Source of the DNA: RHKX01 sp046330285
GTDB lineage: Bacteria; Actinomycetota; Thermoleophilia; Solirubrobacterales; 70-9
Direction of reading: 5' to 3'
Length of the DNA stretch: 64,000 nucleotides
Assembly (NCBI GenBank): GCA_046330285.1
Contig: JAXLSX010000008.1
Span: forward strand, 62,001 to 126,000
The notes beneath the pieces were generated by a model. That model had not been told where the DNA came from. It did no database searches and worked only from the letters and a program-made list of their open reading frames with translations. Numbering within the stretch: the stretch's first letter is position 1; every line of letters starts with the position of its first letter. Of the stretch, positions 8,375 to 17,482 are shown piece by piece. The position numbers were made by a program, and so were the translations under genes.

Positions 8375-8470
8375 GAAGTCGCGGGGGCGCAAAAACCGCG
8401 CACGCCGGAGCCGCAAAAGCCGCGAATTGCGCATACGCCCTCCGCCGGTTCGTGGTAGGACGTTCGCAAC

Positions 8471-11065
8471 GTGGCCGACCGAGGAGAGAAAACGGACCAG
8501 GAGGAGGAGGCGGAGCGCCGGATCGCCCGCGCCCGCTCCGCGATCGGGAAGAGCTTCGAGGAGCTGATCGCCCGCGGCGAGCGCGGCGCGACCCCCGGTG
8601 TCACAGGGGCCTCCGGGACGCCCGGCGGCTCGGGCGCGGCATCGCCGCCGCCCGACATCGAGGGGACGCCGTCCGAGTCCGGAGTCGAGGTCCCGGCGGG
8701 CGCCAGCGCCGACGACATCGCCGCCACTGTCGAGCGCCGCGTGTCCGCCTGGGTCGACGGCCGCGTGCGCGCAGCCGAGCGCCGGCTCGAGCTTCAGTCC
8801 GAGGCCTTCGAGGCCGCCCTCGGCGAGGAGGCCGTCGGCGCCCGCCGCGCCACCGAGCAGGTCGAGGCCGTGCGCCGCTCGCTCGCCGCCGCGGCCGACC
8901 AGGCCCTGACCGAGGTCTCCGCGGCCGTCTCCGACGCCCGCGAGCAGCTCAGCGGCGAGGTCCGCGATCGCGTCGACACGGCGCTGAAGGAGGCCGAGCT
9001 GCGGGTCCGCTCGCTCGGCACCGCGATGCAGGACGAGTTCCGGGGCACCGTCCTCGAGGCGAACCGGATGCGAATCGAGGAGGCCGTCGGCGATGCCACC
9101 GCCGCGCTCCGCGACGCCGCCGAGAAGGAGCGCGAGGATCTCCGCCGCGAGCTCGACGTCCAGATCGCCGAGGCTCGCTCGGAGATGGCCGCCGACGTCG
9201 ACTCCCGCGTCCAGCGGGAGCTCGGAGCAGCGGTCGGGCGCGTTGACGGCGAGGGCAAGCGCGCCGTCGCGGAGGCGACGACCGCCGCCGCCGAGAAGGC
9301 CGCCGCCGAGGTCGAGGAGCGGCTGCCCGCTTTGGAGGAGCGGATCGACCGCGGTGCCGAGAACCAGCGCGCCGCCATCGAAGCCCGCTTCGGGGCCGCC
9401 GAAGCCGCGCTCCGCTCGCGGGTCGCGGCCGCCGTCGACGAGGCCGCCGCCGAGCAGGACGGTCGCCTTCGCGACGAGGCGGCCGCCCACCGCAAGCGCA
9501 TCAACGAAGAACTCGCCGCCGCCCTCAAGAGCACGGCCGAGGAGCTGCGACGCCAGCTCGACGCCGAGCGCGAGGGCGCACGCCGTGAGTTCTCCGAGGC
9601 GGCCAGGACCGAGATCGCCGCCGCCGTCGAGCGCCTCGACGACCTTCACTCGGCCGCCCTTCGCGAGTCCCGCGACGCAGCCGAGGCGATCGCCGCGAGC
9701 CGCCTCGCCGACGCCCGCGACGGGCTCACCGCCGATCTCCAGCGCGTCCACGACGAGAGCCGGGCGGACATCGAGCGCAGCCTCAACGGCGTCGACGCGA
9801 GGATCTTCGGGCTCTTCGACGGTCTCCGCGACGAGCAGGCCGCCAACGCGGCGGCCCAGCAGGAGGACGCCAGGCGCCGTGCCGAGGCCCGAGCCGCCGA
9901 GCTCGGCGATCAGCTCAGCGCCCGGGTCGAGCGCGACGTCTCCCGCCGCTTCGCCGAGGCCGAGGCGACGCTCGAGACCGCGAACGCCGAGGCCGCCGAG
10001 CGGATTCGCACCGAGGCCCGCGAGGGCGCCGAGTCGGCGATCGCCCGCGAGGTCGCCAAGGGTGAGGCGCGACTGAGCGCCGCGACCGAGCGGCTCGATT
10101 CCCTCGCCGTCGAGAAGGTCGACGCCGGCATCGAGGCCGCCGAGCAGCGTCTGATCGACCGACTCGCCGCCCGGCAGCTCGAGGCACAGACCCTTCTCGA
10201 TCGCCGGTTCGCGTCGCTCTCCGACGAGTTGTCGGCGGGCCTGGCGGACGAGTCCCGGCGGGTCGCGGGCGAGGCCGCCGAACAGGCGCGCACCGACGCC
10301 ACCGCGAGCATCTCCGCCGACGCCGACGCTGCAGTCGCCAAGGCCGTGGAGGCAGCTCGCGGCGAGCTCGACCGTGCCGCGGCCGAGGCTGCGCGAGCCG
10401 CCCTCGCCGAGGAGTCGCAGCGGGTCGGCGAGGAGCTCCAGCGAGCGATGGCCGCCAGCGCCGGGGAGCAGATGCAGGCGATCCGCGAGGAGAACTCGCG
10501 GACGAGCTACCGCGACCACAACCGTCGGGCCGAGGCCGCCGCTACCGCCCAGCTCGCCCGGTCGATCGACGCGCTGAAGGCGCAGCGGGCCGAACTCGCG
10601 GCCGAGCTCGATGCCGCGGCGAGCGCGGCCCAGGAGCGGCGCGGCAGCGAGCTCGACGCCAGGGTCGCAGCGGCGCGCAGCGGCCTCGAGCAGGGGCTCG
10701 AGAACGCGAGGGCCGGGCTCGACGCCCACGCCGCCGAGCTGCGCCGGACAACCGAGGCCGATGTCGCGCGCGGCGCCTCGGAGTCGGTCGCCGCCGAGTT
10801 CGAGGAGCGCACGATCGCCCTCGAGCAGCGGGTCAGCGCCCAGATGGCCGCCGGCGAGGAACGGGCGGCGGCGAGGCTGGCCGCCGCGGTCGCCGACGCC
10901 GAACGCCGGCTCGCCGCGGTCGAGGACGCGCAGGCTCGCGAGGAGCGGGTTCGCGAGCGGACGGCCGCCGCTGAGCGCGAGGCCGCCGAGCGGGTCCGGG
11001 AGGCCGAGAAGCGCCTCGTCGACGTGCTCGCGAAGGTCGGCGCGGCCGAGCAGCGCCAGAGCTGA
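8471..11065 (+). CDS. Giant Ala/Glu/Arg-rich coiled-coil protein, 864 aa
   Basis: After a charged N-terminal helix (residues 1-40) and a Gly/Pro/Ser linker (about 42-78), almost all remaining residues are a continuous Ala-Glu-Arg-Asp helix without Pro and nearly without aromatic residues. It contains repeated motifs such as AAERR, RLDDL and EAARxEL. It resembles cytoplasmic rod proteins (apolipoprotein-like or filament-forming repeats) rather than an SMC, because no Walker motifs are present. No membrane anchor or signal. The GTG start is supported by the divergent promoter region. Together with the two minus-strand coiled-coil genes it forms a likely functional cluster. Family not recognised; a structural or cell-shape role is inference only. 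Confidence 0.75.
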   Translation: MADRGEKTDQEEEAERRIARARSAIGKSFEELIARGERGATPGVTGASGTPGGSGAASPPPDIEGTPSESGVEVPAGASADDIAATVERRVSAWVDGRVRAAERRLELQSEAFEAALGEEAVGARRATEQVEAVRRSLAAAADQALTEVSAAVSDAREQLSGEVRDRVDTALKEAELRVRSLGTAMQDEFRGTVLEANRMRIEEAVGDATAALRDAAEKEREDLRRELDVQIAEARSEMAADVDSRVQRELGAAVGRVDGEGKRAVAEATTAAAEKAAAEVEERLPALEERIDRGAENQRAAIEARFGAAEAALRSRVAAAVDEAAAEQDGRLRDEAAAHRKRINEELAAALKSTAEELRRQLDAEREGARREFSEAARTEIAAAVERLDDLHSAALRESRDAAEAIAASRLADARDGLTADLQRVHDESRADIERSLNGVDARIFGLFDGLRDEQAANAAAQQEDARRRAEARAAELGDQLSARVERDVSRRFAEAEATLETANAEAAERIRTEAREGAESAIAREVAKGEARLSAATERLDSLAVEKVDAGIEAAEQRLIDRLAARQLEAQTLLDRRFASLSDELSAGLADESRRVAGEAAEQARTDATASISADADAAVAKAVEAARGELDRAAAEAARAALAEESQRVGEELQRAMAASAGEQMQAIREENSRTSYRDHNRRAEAAATAQLARSIDALKAQRAELAAELDAAASAAQERRGSELDARVAAARSGLEQGLENARAGLDAHAAELRRTTEADVARGASESVAAEFEERTIALEQRVSAQMAAGEERAAARLAAAVADAERRLAAVEDAQAREERVRERTAAAEREAAERVREAEKRLVDVLAKVGAAEQRQS

Positions 11066-11141
11066 CCGAAGGGTTCCGCAAAACGCGGAGATCGCCGCCG
11101 CGACGGCCCTCCGGGACCCGGTTGGCATCCACCCCCCTTGC

Positions 11142-11147
11142 CATGAT
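11142..11147 (+). promoter_or_regulatory. -10-like CATGAT before dnaE
   Basis: CATGAT ends six bases before the GTG start; the spacing matches the leaderless pattern, though the first base departs from TAnnnT. Confidence 0.35.
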
Positions 11148-11153
11148 GACCCG

Positions 11154-14100
11154 GTGAGCACGACGCCCGCACAGCAGGCAGCGCATCTGCACGTCCACAG
11201 CGAGTACTCGCTGCTCGACGGCGCCAACAAGATCGACGCGATGGCCGCCCGGGCGGCGGAGCTCGGGATGCCCGCGCTCGGGCTCACCGACCACGGCGTC
11301 ATGAACGGCTCGGTCGAGCTCTTCCAGGCGTGCGGCAAGCACGGGGTCAAGCCGATCATGGGCCTCGAGGCGTATCTCGTCGACGACATCGAGGAGATCA
11401 AGCAGAAGACCAAGTGGGAGCGCAACCACCTGACGCTCCTCGCCGCGAACGAGACCGGGTTCAAGAACCTCGTCAAGCTCAGCTCGGCCGGCTTCCTCGA
11501 GGGCTTCGCCCGGGGCAAGGCGAACGTCGACCCGCGGCTGCTCGAGCGCTACTCGGAGGGCGTGATCGCCCTGACCGGCTGCCTGGCCTCGCGCTTCTGC
11601 CGCCGGCTCGTCGAGGACCGCCCCGACGACGCCCGGGCCCACGTCGACGACCTGCTGCAGATCTTCGGCGGCGAGAACGTCTACTTCGAGCTCCAGGTCA
11701 ACGGGATCCCCGAGCAGGACAAGGCGAACGAGGGGATCGCGCGGGTCGCCCGCGAGCTCGGCAAGCCGCTGGTAGGGACCGCCGACGTGCACTACCTCCG
11801 CCGCGAGGACTACCGCAACCACGCCGCGCTGCTCTGCGTGCAGACGAAGTCCACGCTCGAGGCGCCGAAGATGAGCTTCGACACGAACGAGTTCTATTTG
11901 AAGACCGCCGAGGAGATGTACGAGTCCTTCGCGCCCTGGCCGGAGGCGATCCCGAACACCCTCGAGATCGCCGAGCGCTGCGAGGTCGATATCGCCCTCG
12001 GCGAGCTGCTGCTGCCGCGCTTCCCGACCCCGGACGGCTCCGAGCCGGAGGAGATGCTGCGCCGCGTCGCCGCCGAGGGCCTGCGCCGCCGCTACGGCGA
12101 TCCGCCGCCGGCGGCCGCGACCGAGCGGCTCGAGTTCGAGCTCGGCGTGATCGAGGAGATGGGCTTCCCGTCCTACTTCCTGATCGTCTGGGACTTCGTC
12201 CGCTACGCGAAGGAGAACGGCGTCGCCGTCGGCCCCGGCCGCGGTTCGGCTGCGGGCTCGATCGTCGCCTACAGCCTCGGCATCACCGATCTCGACCCGC
12301 TCGAGAACGACCTCCTCTTCGAGCGCTTCCTGAACCCCGCCCGCCGGTCCATGCCCGACATCGACATCGACTTCTCGGTCCGCGGCCGCGAGCGCGTCAT
12401 CCGCTACGTGACCGAGAAATACGGTCGCGAGTCGGTCGCCCAGATCGTCACCTTCGGCAAGATGGCCCCGCGCGCCGCCACCCGCGACGCCGCCCGCGTC
12501 CTCGGCTTCGACTACGGCACCGGCGACCGGATCGCGAAGCTGATCCCGGAGCCGATCATGGGCCGCAGCCCGAGCTTCGACGAGTGCCTCAAGGACGGCG
12601 AGGACCTGAAGAAGGCCTACGACACCGAGACCGACACCCGCCAGATCGTCGACACCGCGCGCGGCCTCGAGGGGATCGTCCGCAACCACTCGATCCACGC
12701 CGCCGCGGTCGTCATCGCCGACCGGCCGCTTCAGGAGGTCGTGCCGCTGCAGCTCGCCGAGGATCGCGGCGCCGCCAAGGACGGGGAGCGCTCCTACAAG
12801 ATCGTCACCCAGTACTCGATGGTCCCGGTCGAGGAGATCGGCCTGCTGAAGATGGACTTCCTCGGCCTCCGCAACCTCGACGTGATCGAGGACGCGGTCG
12901 AGATCGTCCAGCGGTCCCGCGGCGTCGAGCTCGACGTCGAGAACCTGCCGCTCGACGACGAGAAGACCTACGAGATGCTCCGGGCCGGCGACTCGGTCGG
13001 CGTCTTCCAGCTCGAGTCGGAGGGGATGCGGGACGCCCTGCGCCAGGTCAAGCCGACCGAGTTCGGGGACATCGTCGCCCTCGTCTCGCTCTACCGGCCC
13101 GGCGCGATGCGCTACATCGCCGACTACGCGAAGGGCAAGCGTGACCCGAGCTCGGTCCGCTTCCAGGACGAGCGCCTGCGCCCGATCACCGAGGCGACAT
13201 ACGGCTGCTGCATCTACCAGGAGCAGCTGATGGAGATCTCGAAGCAGATCGCCGGTTTCAGCCCCGCCCGCGCCGACGACCTGCGGAAGGCGATCGGCAA
13301 GAAGAAGCGGGACATGATGGCCGCGATGGAGTCCGAGTTCATGTCGGGCGCCGGCTCCTCCGGGACCGATCCCGCCGTCTCCCGCGACCTCTGGAACCTG
13401 ATGACGGCGGCGGCCGACTACTCGTTCAACAAGTCCCACGCTGCCTGTTACGCGCTGATCGCCTACCGCACCGCGTACCTGAAGGCGAACTTCCCGGCCG
13501 AGTACATGGCGGCGGTGATCAGCTCGGTGATGTCGACGAAGGACAAGGTGCCGTTCTTCGTCAACCGCTGCGAGGAGATGGGCATCGAGGTGCTGCCGCC
13601 CGACGTCAACATCTCCGACCACGGCTTCGTCGTCTCCGGCAACAAGATCCGCTTCGGTCTCGACGCGGTCAAGAACGTCGGCTACTCGGCCGTCGAGGCG
13701 ATCCTGAAGGCTCGCGAGGAGCGCCCGTTCGACTCGCTCTGGGACTTCTGCGAGCGGGTCGACTGCCGTGCGGTCAACAAGCGCGCGGTGGAGTGTCTGA
13801 TCAAGTGCGGCGGCCTCGATTCGACCGGAGCCAGCAGGAAGGCGATGCTCGCGGTGTTGCCGCAGGCGCAATCGGCCGGGCAGAAGTCGCAGGAGGACGC
13901 TCAGCGCGGGCAAGCTTCGATCTTCGCCCTCGACGAGAGCGCCGGCTCGGCGCTGCGCTCCCAGCACCCGCCGATCCTCGGCGAGGAGTTCGAGCAGCGC
14001 GAGCTCCTGGCGATGGAGAAGGAGACGATGGGGACGTTCCTCTCCGACCACCCGCTCTCGCAGGTCCGCGAGGCGCTCCGGGTTCGGGCCGACTGCACGC

Positions 14101-14660
14101 TCGCCGAGCTCGAGAAGCGCCCCGACGGCGCCACTGTGACGGTCGGCGGGATCGTCGCCGAGGCGAAGAAGATCCGGACCAAGACCGGCAACACGATGAT
14201 GTTCGCCACCCTCGACGACCTCGAGGGCCGGGTCGAGATGATCATCTTCGCGAAGACCCTCGAGGCCAACGGCGACGTGATCGACACCGATGCGGTGCTG
14301 CTCGTCCGCGGCCGGGTCGACCGCAAGGACCGTGGCGAGATCAAGCTCGTCGTCCACGACGCCGAGCCGTTCGAACCGTCGAGCGCCGAGGTCGAGACCG
14401 CCAAGGAGAAGGTCCGCGAGCTCGACAAGCCGCTGACGTTCCCGCTCCAGCTCGACGCCGCCTCCTACGACCCCTCGATCATCGAGGAGCTGAAGTCGGT
14501 GTTCGCGAGCTTCCCGGGTGAGGCCGAGGTCGTCCTCGAGATGAAGACACGCGAGGGCGTCCGCAAGCTCCGCTTCGGCAACGCCTACAAGGTCGATGCA
14601 TCGGTCGGCCTCCGGGCCGAGATCGAGGATCTGCTCGGCCAACCTCCGATCGCGGCTTGA
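11154..14660 (+). CDS. dnaE: DNA polymerase III subunit alpha
   Basis: The replicative polymerase of the chromosome, 1168 residues, a normal DnaE1 length. The N-terminal PHP domain begins HLHVHSEYSLLDG and keeps its metal ligands (TDHGVMNG, GLEAY, NHLTLL, TGCLASR, DVHYLR), so it is probably an active proofreading exonuclease or stably metal-bound. The polymerase core has GPGRGSAAGS and the catalytic MPDIDIDF (usually PDFDIDF). The helix-hairpin-helix and C-terminal OB fold (VTVGGIVAEAKKI...) are present. The GTG at 11154 gives the canonical start; the open frame upstream lies in the coiled-coil gene. It lacks a Shine-Dalgarno. No intein. Confidence 0.97.
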   Translation: MSTTPAQQAAHLHVHSEYSLLDGANKIDAMAARAAELGMPALGLTDHGVMNGSVELFQACGKHGVKPIMGLEAYLVDDIEEIKQKTKWERNHLTLLAANETGFKNLVKLSSAGFLEGFARGKANVDPRLLERYSEGVIALTGCLASRFCRRLVEDRPDDARAHVDDLLQIFGGENVYFELQVNGIPEQDKANEGIARVARELGKPLVGTADVHYLRREDYRNHAALLCVQTKSTLEAPKMSFDTNEFYLKTAEEMYESFAPWPEAIPNTLEIAERCEVDIALGELLLPRFPTPDGSEPEEMLRRVAAEGLRRRYGDPPPAAATERLEFELGVIEEMGFPSYFLIVWDFVRYAKENGVAVGPGRGSAAGSIVAYSLGITDLDPLENDLLFERFLNPARRSMPDIDIDFSVRGRERVIRYVTEKYGRESVAQIVTFGKMAPRAATRDAARVLGFDYGTGDRIAKLIPEPIMGRSPSFDECLKDGEDLKKAYDTETDTRQIVDTARGLEGIVRNHSIHAAAVVIADRPLQEVVPLQLAEDRGAAKDGERSYKIVTQYSMVPVEEIGLLKMDFLGLRNLDVIEDAVEIVQRSRGVELDVENLPLDDEKTYEMLRAGDSVGVFQLESEGMRDALRQVKPTEFGDIVALVSLYRPGAMRYIADYAKGKRDPSSVRFQDERLRPITEATYGCCIYQEQLMEISKQIAGFSPARADDLRKAIGKKKRDMMAAMESEFMSGAGSSGTDPAVSRDLWNLMTAAADYSFNKSHAACYALIAYRTAYLKANFPAEYMAAVISSVMSTKDKVPFFVNRCEEMGIEVLPPDVNISDHGFVVSGNKIRFGLDAVKNVGYSAVEAILKAREERPFDSLWDFCERVDCRAVNKRAVECLIKCGGLDSTGASRKAMLAVLPQAQSAGQKSQEDAQRGQASIFALDESAGSALRSQHPPILGEEFEQRELLAMEKETMGTFLSDHPLSQVREALRVRADCTLAELEKRPDGATVTVGGIVAEAKKIRTKTGNTMMFATLDDLEGRVEMIIFAKTLEANGDVIDTDAVLLVRGRVDRKDRGEIKLVVHDAEPFEPSSAEVETAKEKVRELDKPLTFPLQLDAASYDPSIIEELKSVFASFPGEAEVVLEMKTREGVRKLRFGNAYKVDASVGLRAEIEDLLGQPPIAA

Positions 14661-14696
14661 GCTGCTCGAACCGGCGGGCTCTTTAGGGCCTGGAAC

Positions 14697-14702
14697 TAGA
14701 AT
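14697..14702 (+). promoter_or_regulatory. -10 box TAGAAT
   Basis: TAGAAT ends exactly six bases before the ATG at 14709; no Shine-Dalgarno is present. Confidence 0.55.
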
Positions 14703-14708
14703 CCAGGG

Positions 14709-15107
14709 ATGGGAGCAAGCGCAGCAGCAGAGCTCGTTTCGCCCGCGGGAGAGTGCCGTAGTTGCCGCACTTTCTGCGACAAGCTGATCGAGCCCAGGGA
14801 CTGTCTGGCGATGCGCTGCCCGTATCTCTGGAGCTACGTCGACGGCCCAACCGGGCGCCGGTTCATGGGTTGCGTGCAGAAGGTCTTCCGGGGTGAACTC
14901 GACGTCGCCGGCTTCGAGGCCGCCGAGCGCAACGGCGGCTTCGGCGGGATCAAGATGACCGGCGAGCCGCTCCCGCAGTGCCAGTTCCGGGTCGAGCCCG
15001 CGTTCGAGGGCGACGGCCCCGCGCACACCTGCCTGAACCCGTCGTTCTTCGACATCAACGACCCGGCGGAGTTCGATCTCCGCTCGGGCCTCCGCCTGGC
15101 GAGCTAG
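14709..15107 (+). CDS. Cysteine-rich conserved-looking hypothetical protein, 132 aa
   Basis: The protein has eight cysteines at residues 16, 19, 23, 32, 37, 55, 91 and 108. The first five form a dense C-x2-C-x3-C-x8-C-x4-C cluster, suggesting a metal or iron-sulfur site. There is no signal peptide, so the cysteines are probably cytosolic and not disulfide bonded. The rest has aromatic and Gly-rich segments (GGFGGIKMTGEP) and ends FDLRSGLRLAS. I do not recognise the family. It follows dnaE by 48 bases but has its own -10 box, and its TAG stop shares CTAG with the convergent nfo stop. Confidence 0.75.
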   Translation: MGASAAAELVSPAGECRSCRTFCDKLIEPRDCLAMRCPYLWSYVDGPTGRRFMGCVQKVFRGELDVAGFEAAERNGGFGGIKMTGEPLPQCQFRVEPAFEGDGPAHTCLNPSFFDINDPAEFDLRSGLRLAS

Positions 15108-15961
15108 CGGGCCTTCAGCCCTTCGGCGCGGTACGCCTTCGCGCGGGCGATCTCCGGTCCGTCGGTGCCCTTCTTGTCCGGCCCCGGGGTCTCCAGGAGC
15201 GCCGGCAGGTCCTCGAACCGCGGCTCCGACAGGAAGGTCGAGATCCCGAGCTCGCCCATCTCGCCCTCGCCGACGTTCGCGTGCTTGTCGCGGTTGGCGC
15301 CCATCGGGACCGCGGAGTCGTTGACGTGCAGGCAGCGCAGCCGGTCGAGCCCGACGACCCGGTCGAGATCGTCGACGACGACCGACAGCTGATCGGGCTC
15401 GACGATCTCGAATCCGCTCGCGAACAGGTGGCAGCTGTCGATGCAGATGCCGATCCGCTCGCCGGCGCCGGCGGCGTCGACGAGCATCGCGAGCTCGTCG
15501 AAGTCGCGACCGAGCGGGCCGGTCGTACCGGCCGTGTTCTCGAACAGGACCGGACACGATTCCGTCTCGGCGAGTGCCTCCCGGACGAGCGCTCCTGAGC
15601 GGGTCACGGCCTCGTCGAGCGGATCCTTCTTCCGCGAGCCGGCATGGAGGACGACGCCGTCAGCGCCGATCGCGTCGCCGACCCGGAGCGCGTGGATCAG
15701 GGAGGCGAGCGACTTCTCGGCGATCTCCGGCTCGGGGCTGCAGGTGTTGATCAGGTAAACGGCGTGGATGACGACCGATTCGAGCTGCGAGGCGGCGAAC
15801 GCCTCGTTGAAGGCCGCGTAGTCGTCATCGGTGAAATTGGTCGGCCGCCAGGCCCGCGGGCTCTGGTGAAAGATCTGGATCGCGTCGCAGTCGCGCTCGA
15901 CTCCGCGCTCGACGGCGTTTACGAGCCCGCCGGCTGTGGAAACATGGGCGCCGATCAGCAT
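15104..15961 (-). CDS. nfo: Endonuclease IV (AP endonuclease)
   Basis: Cuts DNA 5' of abasic sites in base excision repair, with three zinc ions in a TIM barrel. The 285-residue product begins MLIGAHVSTAGGL, the family signature, and contains HAVYLINTCSP, the LHAGSR zinc histidine, LFENTAG, the DSCHLFASGF ligand segment, HVNDSAVPMGANRDKHANVGEG and a final E/D-rich strand near LLETP. All usual metal ligands appear present. The ATG at 15961 is the canonical start, with GAAGGG about six bases upstream. It shares the CATG at 15959-15962 with the divergent gltX start, so the two 5' ends overlap. Confidence 0.95.
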   Translation of the reverse strand: MLIGAHVSTAGGLVNAVERGVERDCDAIQIFHQSPRAWRPTNFTDDDYAAFNEAFAASQLESVVIHAVYLINTCSPEPEIAEKSLASLIHALRVGDAIGADGVVLHAGSRKKDPLDEAVTRSGALVREALAETESCPVLFENTAGTTGPLGRDFDELAMLVDAAGAGERIGICIDSCHLFASGFEIVEPDQLSVVVDDLDRVVGLDRLRCLHVNDSAVPMGANRDKHANVGEGEMGELGISTFLSEPRFEDLPALLETPGPDKKGTDGPEIARAKAYRAEGLKAR

Positions 15962-17396
15962 GGAATCCCTTCGCGTTCGTTTTGCCCCCTCGCCAACTGG
16001 CGCGCTGCACATCGGCGGCGCGAGGACGGCACTGTACAACTGGCTCGCGGCACGGGGAACGGGCGGAACGCTGGTCCTGCGGATCGAGGACACCGATCGT
16101 GAGCGTTCGACCCCGGAGAACGTCGAGCAGATCCTCGACGCGCTCCGCTGGCTCGAGCTCGACTGGGACGAAGGCCCGATCAGCCAGTTCGAGCGGGCGC
16201 CGCGGCACCGCGAGCGGCTCGAGGAGCTGCTCGCCTCAGGTGCGGCCTATCGCGACGCGACGACCGGGGCCGAGGTCCAGGAGTGGCGGAAGGAGAACCC
16301 GGGCCGTGGGTACCGCGGCGAGGCGCTCGAAGGCGCCGCAGCCGAGGGCGCCGCTATCCGCCTCCGGGTTCCGGACGAGGGCGAGACCGTCGTGCCCGAC
16401 GCGATCCGCGGCGAGATCCGGTTCCGCAACGACCTCCAGGACGACCCGGTGATCGCCCGGGCCGACGGCTCGGTCCTCTACAACTTCGCGGTCGCCGTCG
16501 ACGACGCCGACATGGGGATCACCGACGTGATCCGCGGCGACGACCACCTCTCGAACACGCCTCGCCAGCTGATCGTCCTCGAGGCCCTGGGCGAGGAGCC
16601 GCCGCGATATGCGCACCTGCCGCTCCTCCACGGTCCCGACGGCAAGAAGCTCTCGAAGCGGCACGGCGCCGCCTCCGTCCAGGAGCTGCGCGAAGCGGGG
16701 TTCCTGCCGGCGGCGGTCCGCAACTACCTGGCGCTGCTCGGATGGGGGGCCGACGACGACGAGACCCTGCTCGCCACCGACGAGCTCGTCCGCCGGTTCT
16801 CGATCGACCGCGTCGGCCGCGCGGCGGCGATCTTCGACGAGAAGAAGCTCCGCTGGATGAACGGGCGCTACATGCGGGAGCAGCCGCTCGAGCTGTACGA
16901 GGCCGAACTGGCCGGGCACCTCGAGCGCAACGACCCGGTCGCCGCGGCGGAGTTCGCGGCCGCCGATCCCGGGGCGCGACGGGAGGCCTGCGAGATCGTC
17001 CGCGACAAGGCTCAGACCGTCACCGAGGTCTGGCCGCTGATCGCGTTCCTCTTCACCGAGCCGCGCGCCGAGGACATCGACCCGAAGGCCTGGGACAAGG
17101 TGATGAAGCCGGGCACGCGGTCGCTCCTGCGGAAGGCGACCGAGGCGATCGCGACGGCGGAGCCGTTCGACGCCGAGACGCTGGAGCACGACCTACGCGA
17201 GCTGATCGACCGCGAGGACGTCTCCGCGACGAAGGTCCTGCAGCCGATCCGGGTCGCGATAACGGGCTCGAACGTCTCTCCGGGGATCTTCGAATCGCTG
17301 GTCGCGCTCGGTCGTCAGCGGTCGGTCTCGCGGCTCGACCAGACCATCGGCCGGCTCGGCGACAGGCTGCCGGGGGACGATTCCGACCCGGGTTAA
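15960..17396 (+). CDS. gltX: Glutamyl-tRNA synthetase
   Basis: A class I synthetase that charges tRNA-Glu in the cytosol, 478 residues. MESLRVRFAPSPTGALHIGG places the HIGH-type motif at residues 17-20; the KMSKS-type motif is GKKLSKRHG near residue 240. The C-terminal anticodon-binding domain is full length. Start at 15960 fits the family; eight residues more would be read from 15936. The presence of gatCAB and absence of glnS in this window suggests it may be non-discriminating, charging tRNA-Gln with Glu as well, but specificity cannot be read by eye. Its ATG overlaps the divergent nfo ATG. Confidence 0.96.
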   Translation: MESLRVRFAPSPTGALHIGGARTALYNWLAARGTGGTLVLRIEDTDRERSTPENVEQILDALRWLELDWDEGPISQFERAPRHRERLEELLASGAAYRDATTGAEVQEWRKENPGRGYRGEALEGAAAEGAAIRLRVPDEGETVVPDAIRGEIRFRNDLQDDPVIARADGSVLYNFAVAVDDADMGITDVIRGDDHLSNTPRQLIVLEALGEEPPRYAHLPLLHGPDGKKLSKRHGAASVQELREAGFLPAAVRNYLALLGWGADDDETLLATDELVRRFSIDRVGRAAAIFDEKKLRWMNGRYMREQPLELYEAELAGHLERNDPVAAAEFAAADPGARREACEIVRDKAQTVTEVWPLIAFLFTEPRAEDIDPKAWDKVMKPGTRSLLRKATEAIATAEPFDAETLEHDLRELIDREDVSATKVLQPIRVAITGSNVSPGIFESLVALGRQRSVSRLDQTIGRLGDRLPGDDSDPG

Positions 17397-17482
17397 CGGG
17401 ATCGCACGCATCTGCCGATCAGGGTGGGGAGACGGATGCCGGGCCCAGGAGGGGCGCCGGATACCGGACCCAGGGACACCCG

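Noticed and set aside
8471..11065. SMC-like ATPase
   Set aside because: The coiled-coil protein has no Walker A, Walker B or signature motif and no hinge domain.
8372..11518. 1048-codon antisense frame over the giant coiled-coil gene
   Set aside because: Mirror image of an Ala/Glu/Arg-rich sense protein (GCC/GAG/CGC read backward); its composition (Gly, Leu, Ala, Val) is that of a shadow.
10833..15557. 1574-codon open frame antisense to dnaE
   Set aside because: High-GC codon bias leaves antisense frames open; the sense strand encodes unmistakable DnaE and the antisense product is Arg/Leu/Asp-rich without motifs.
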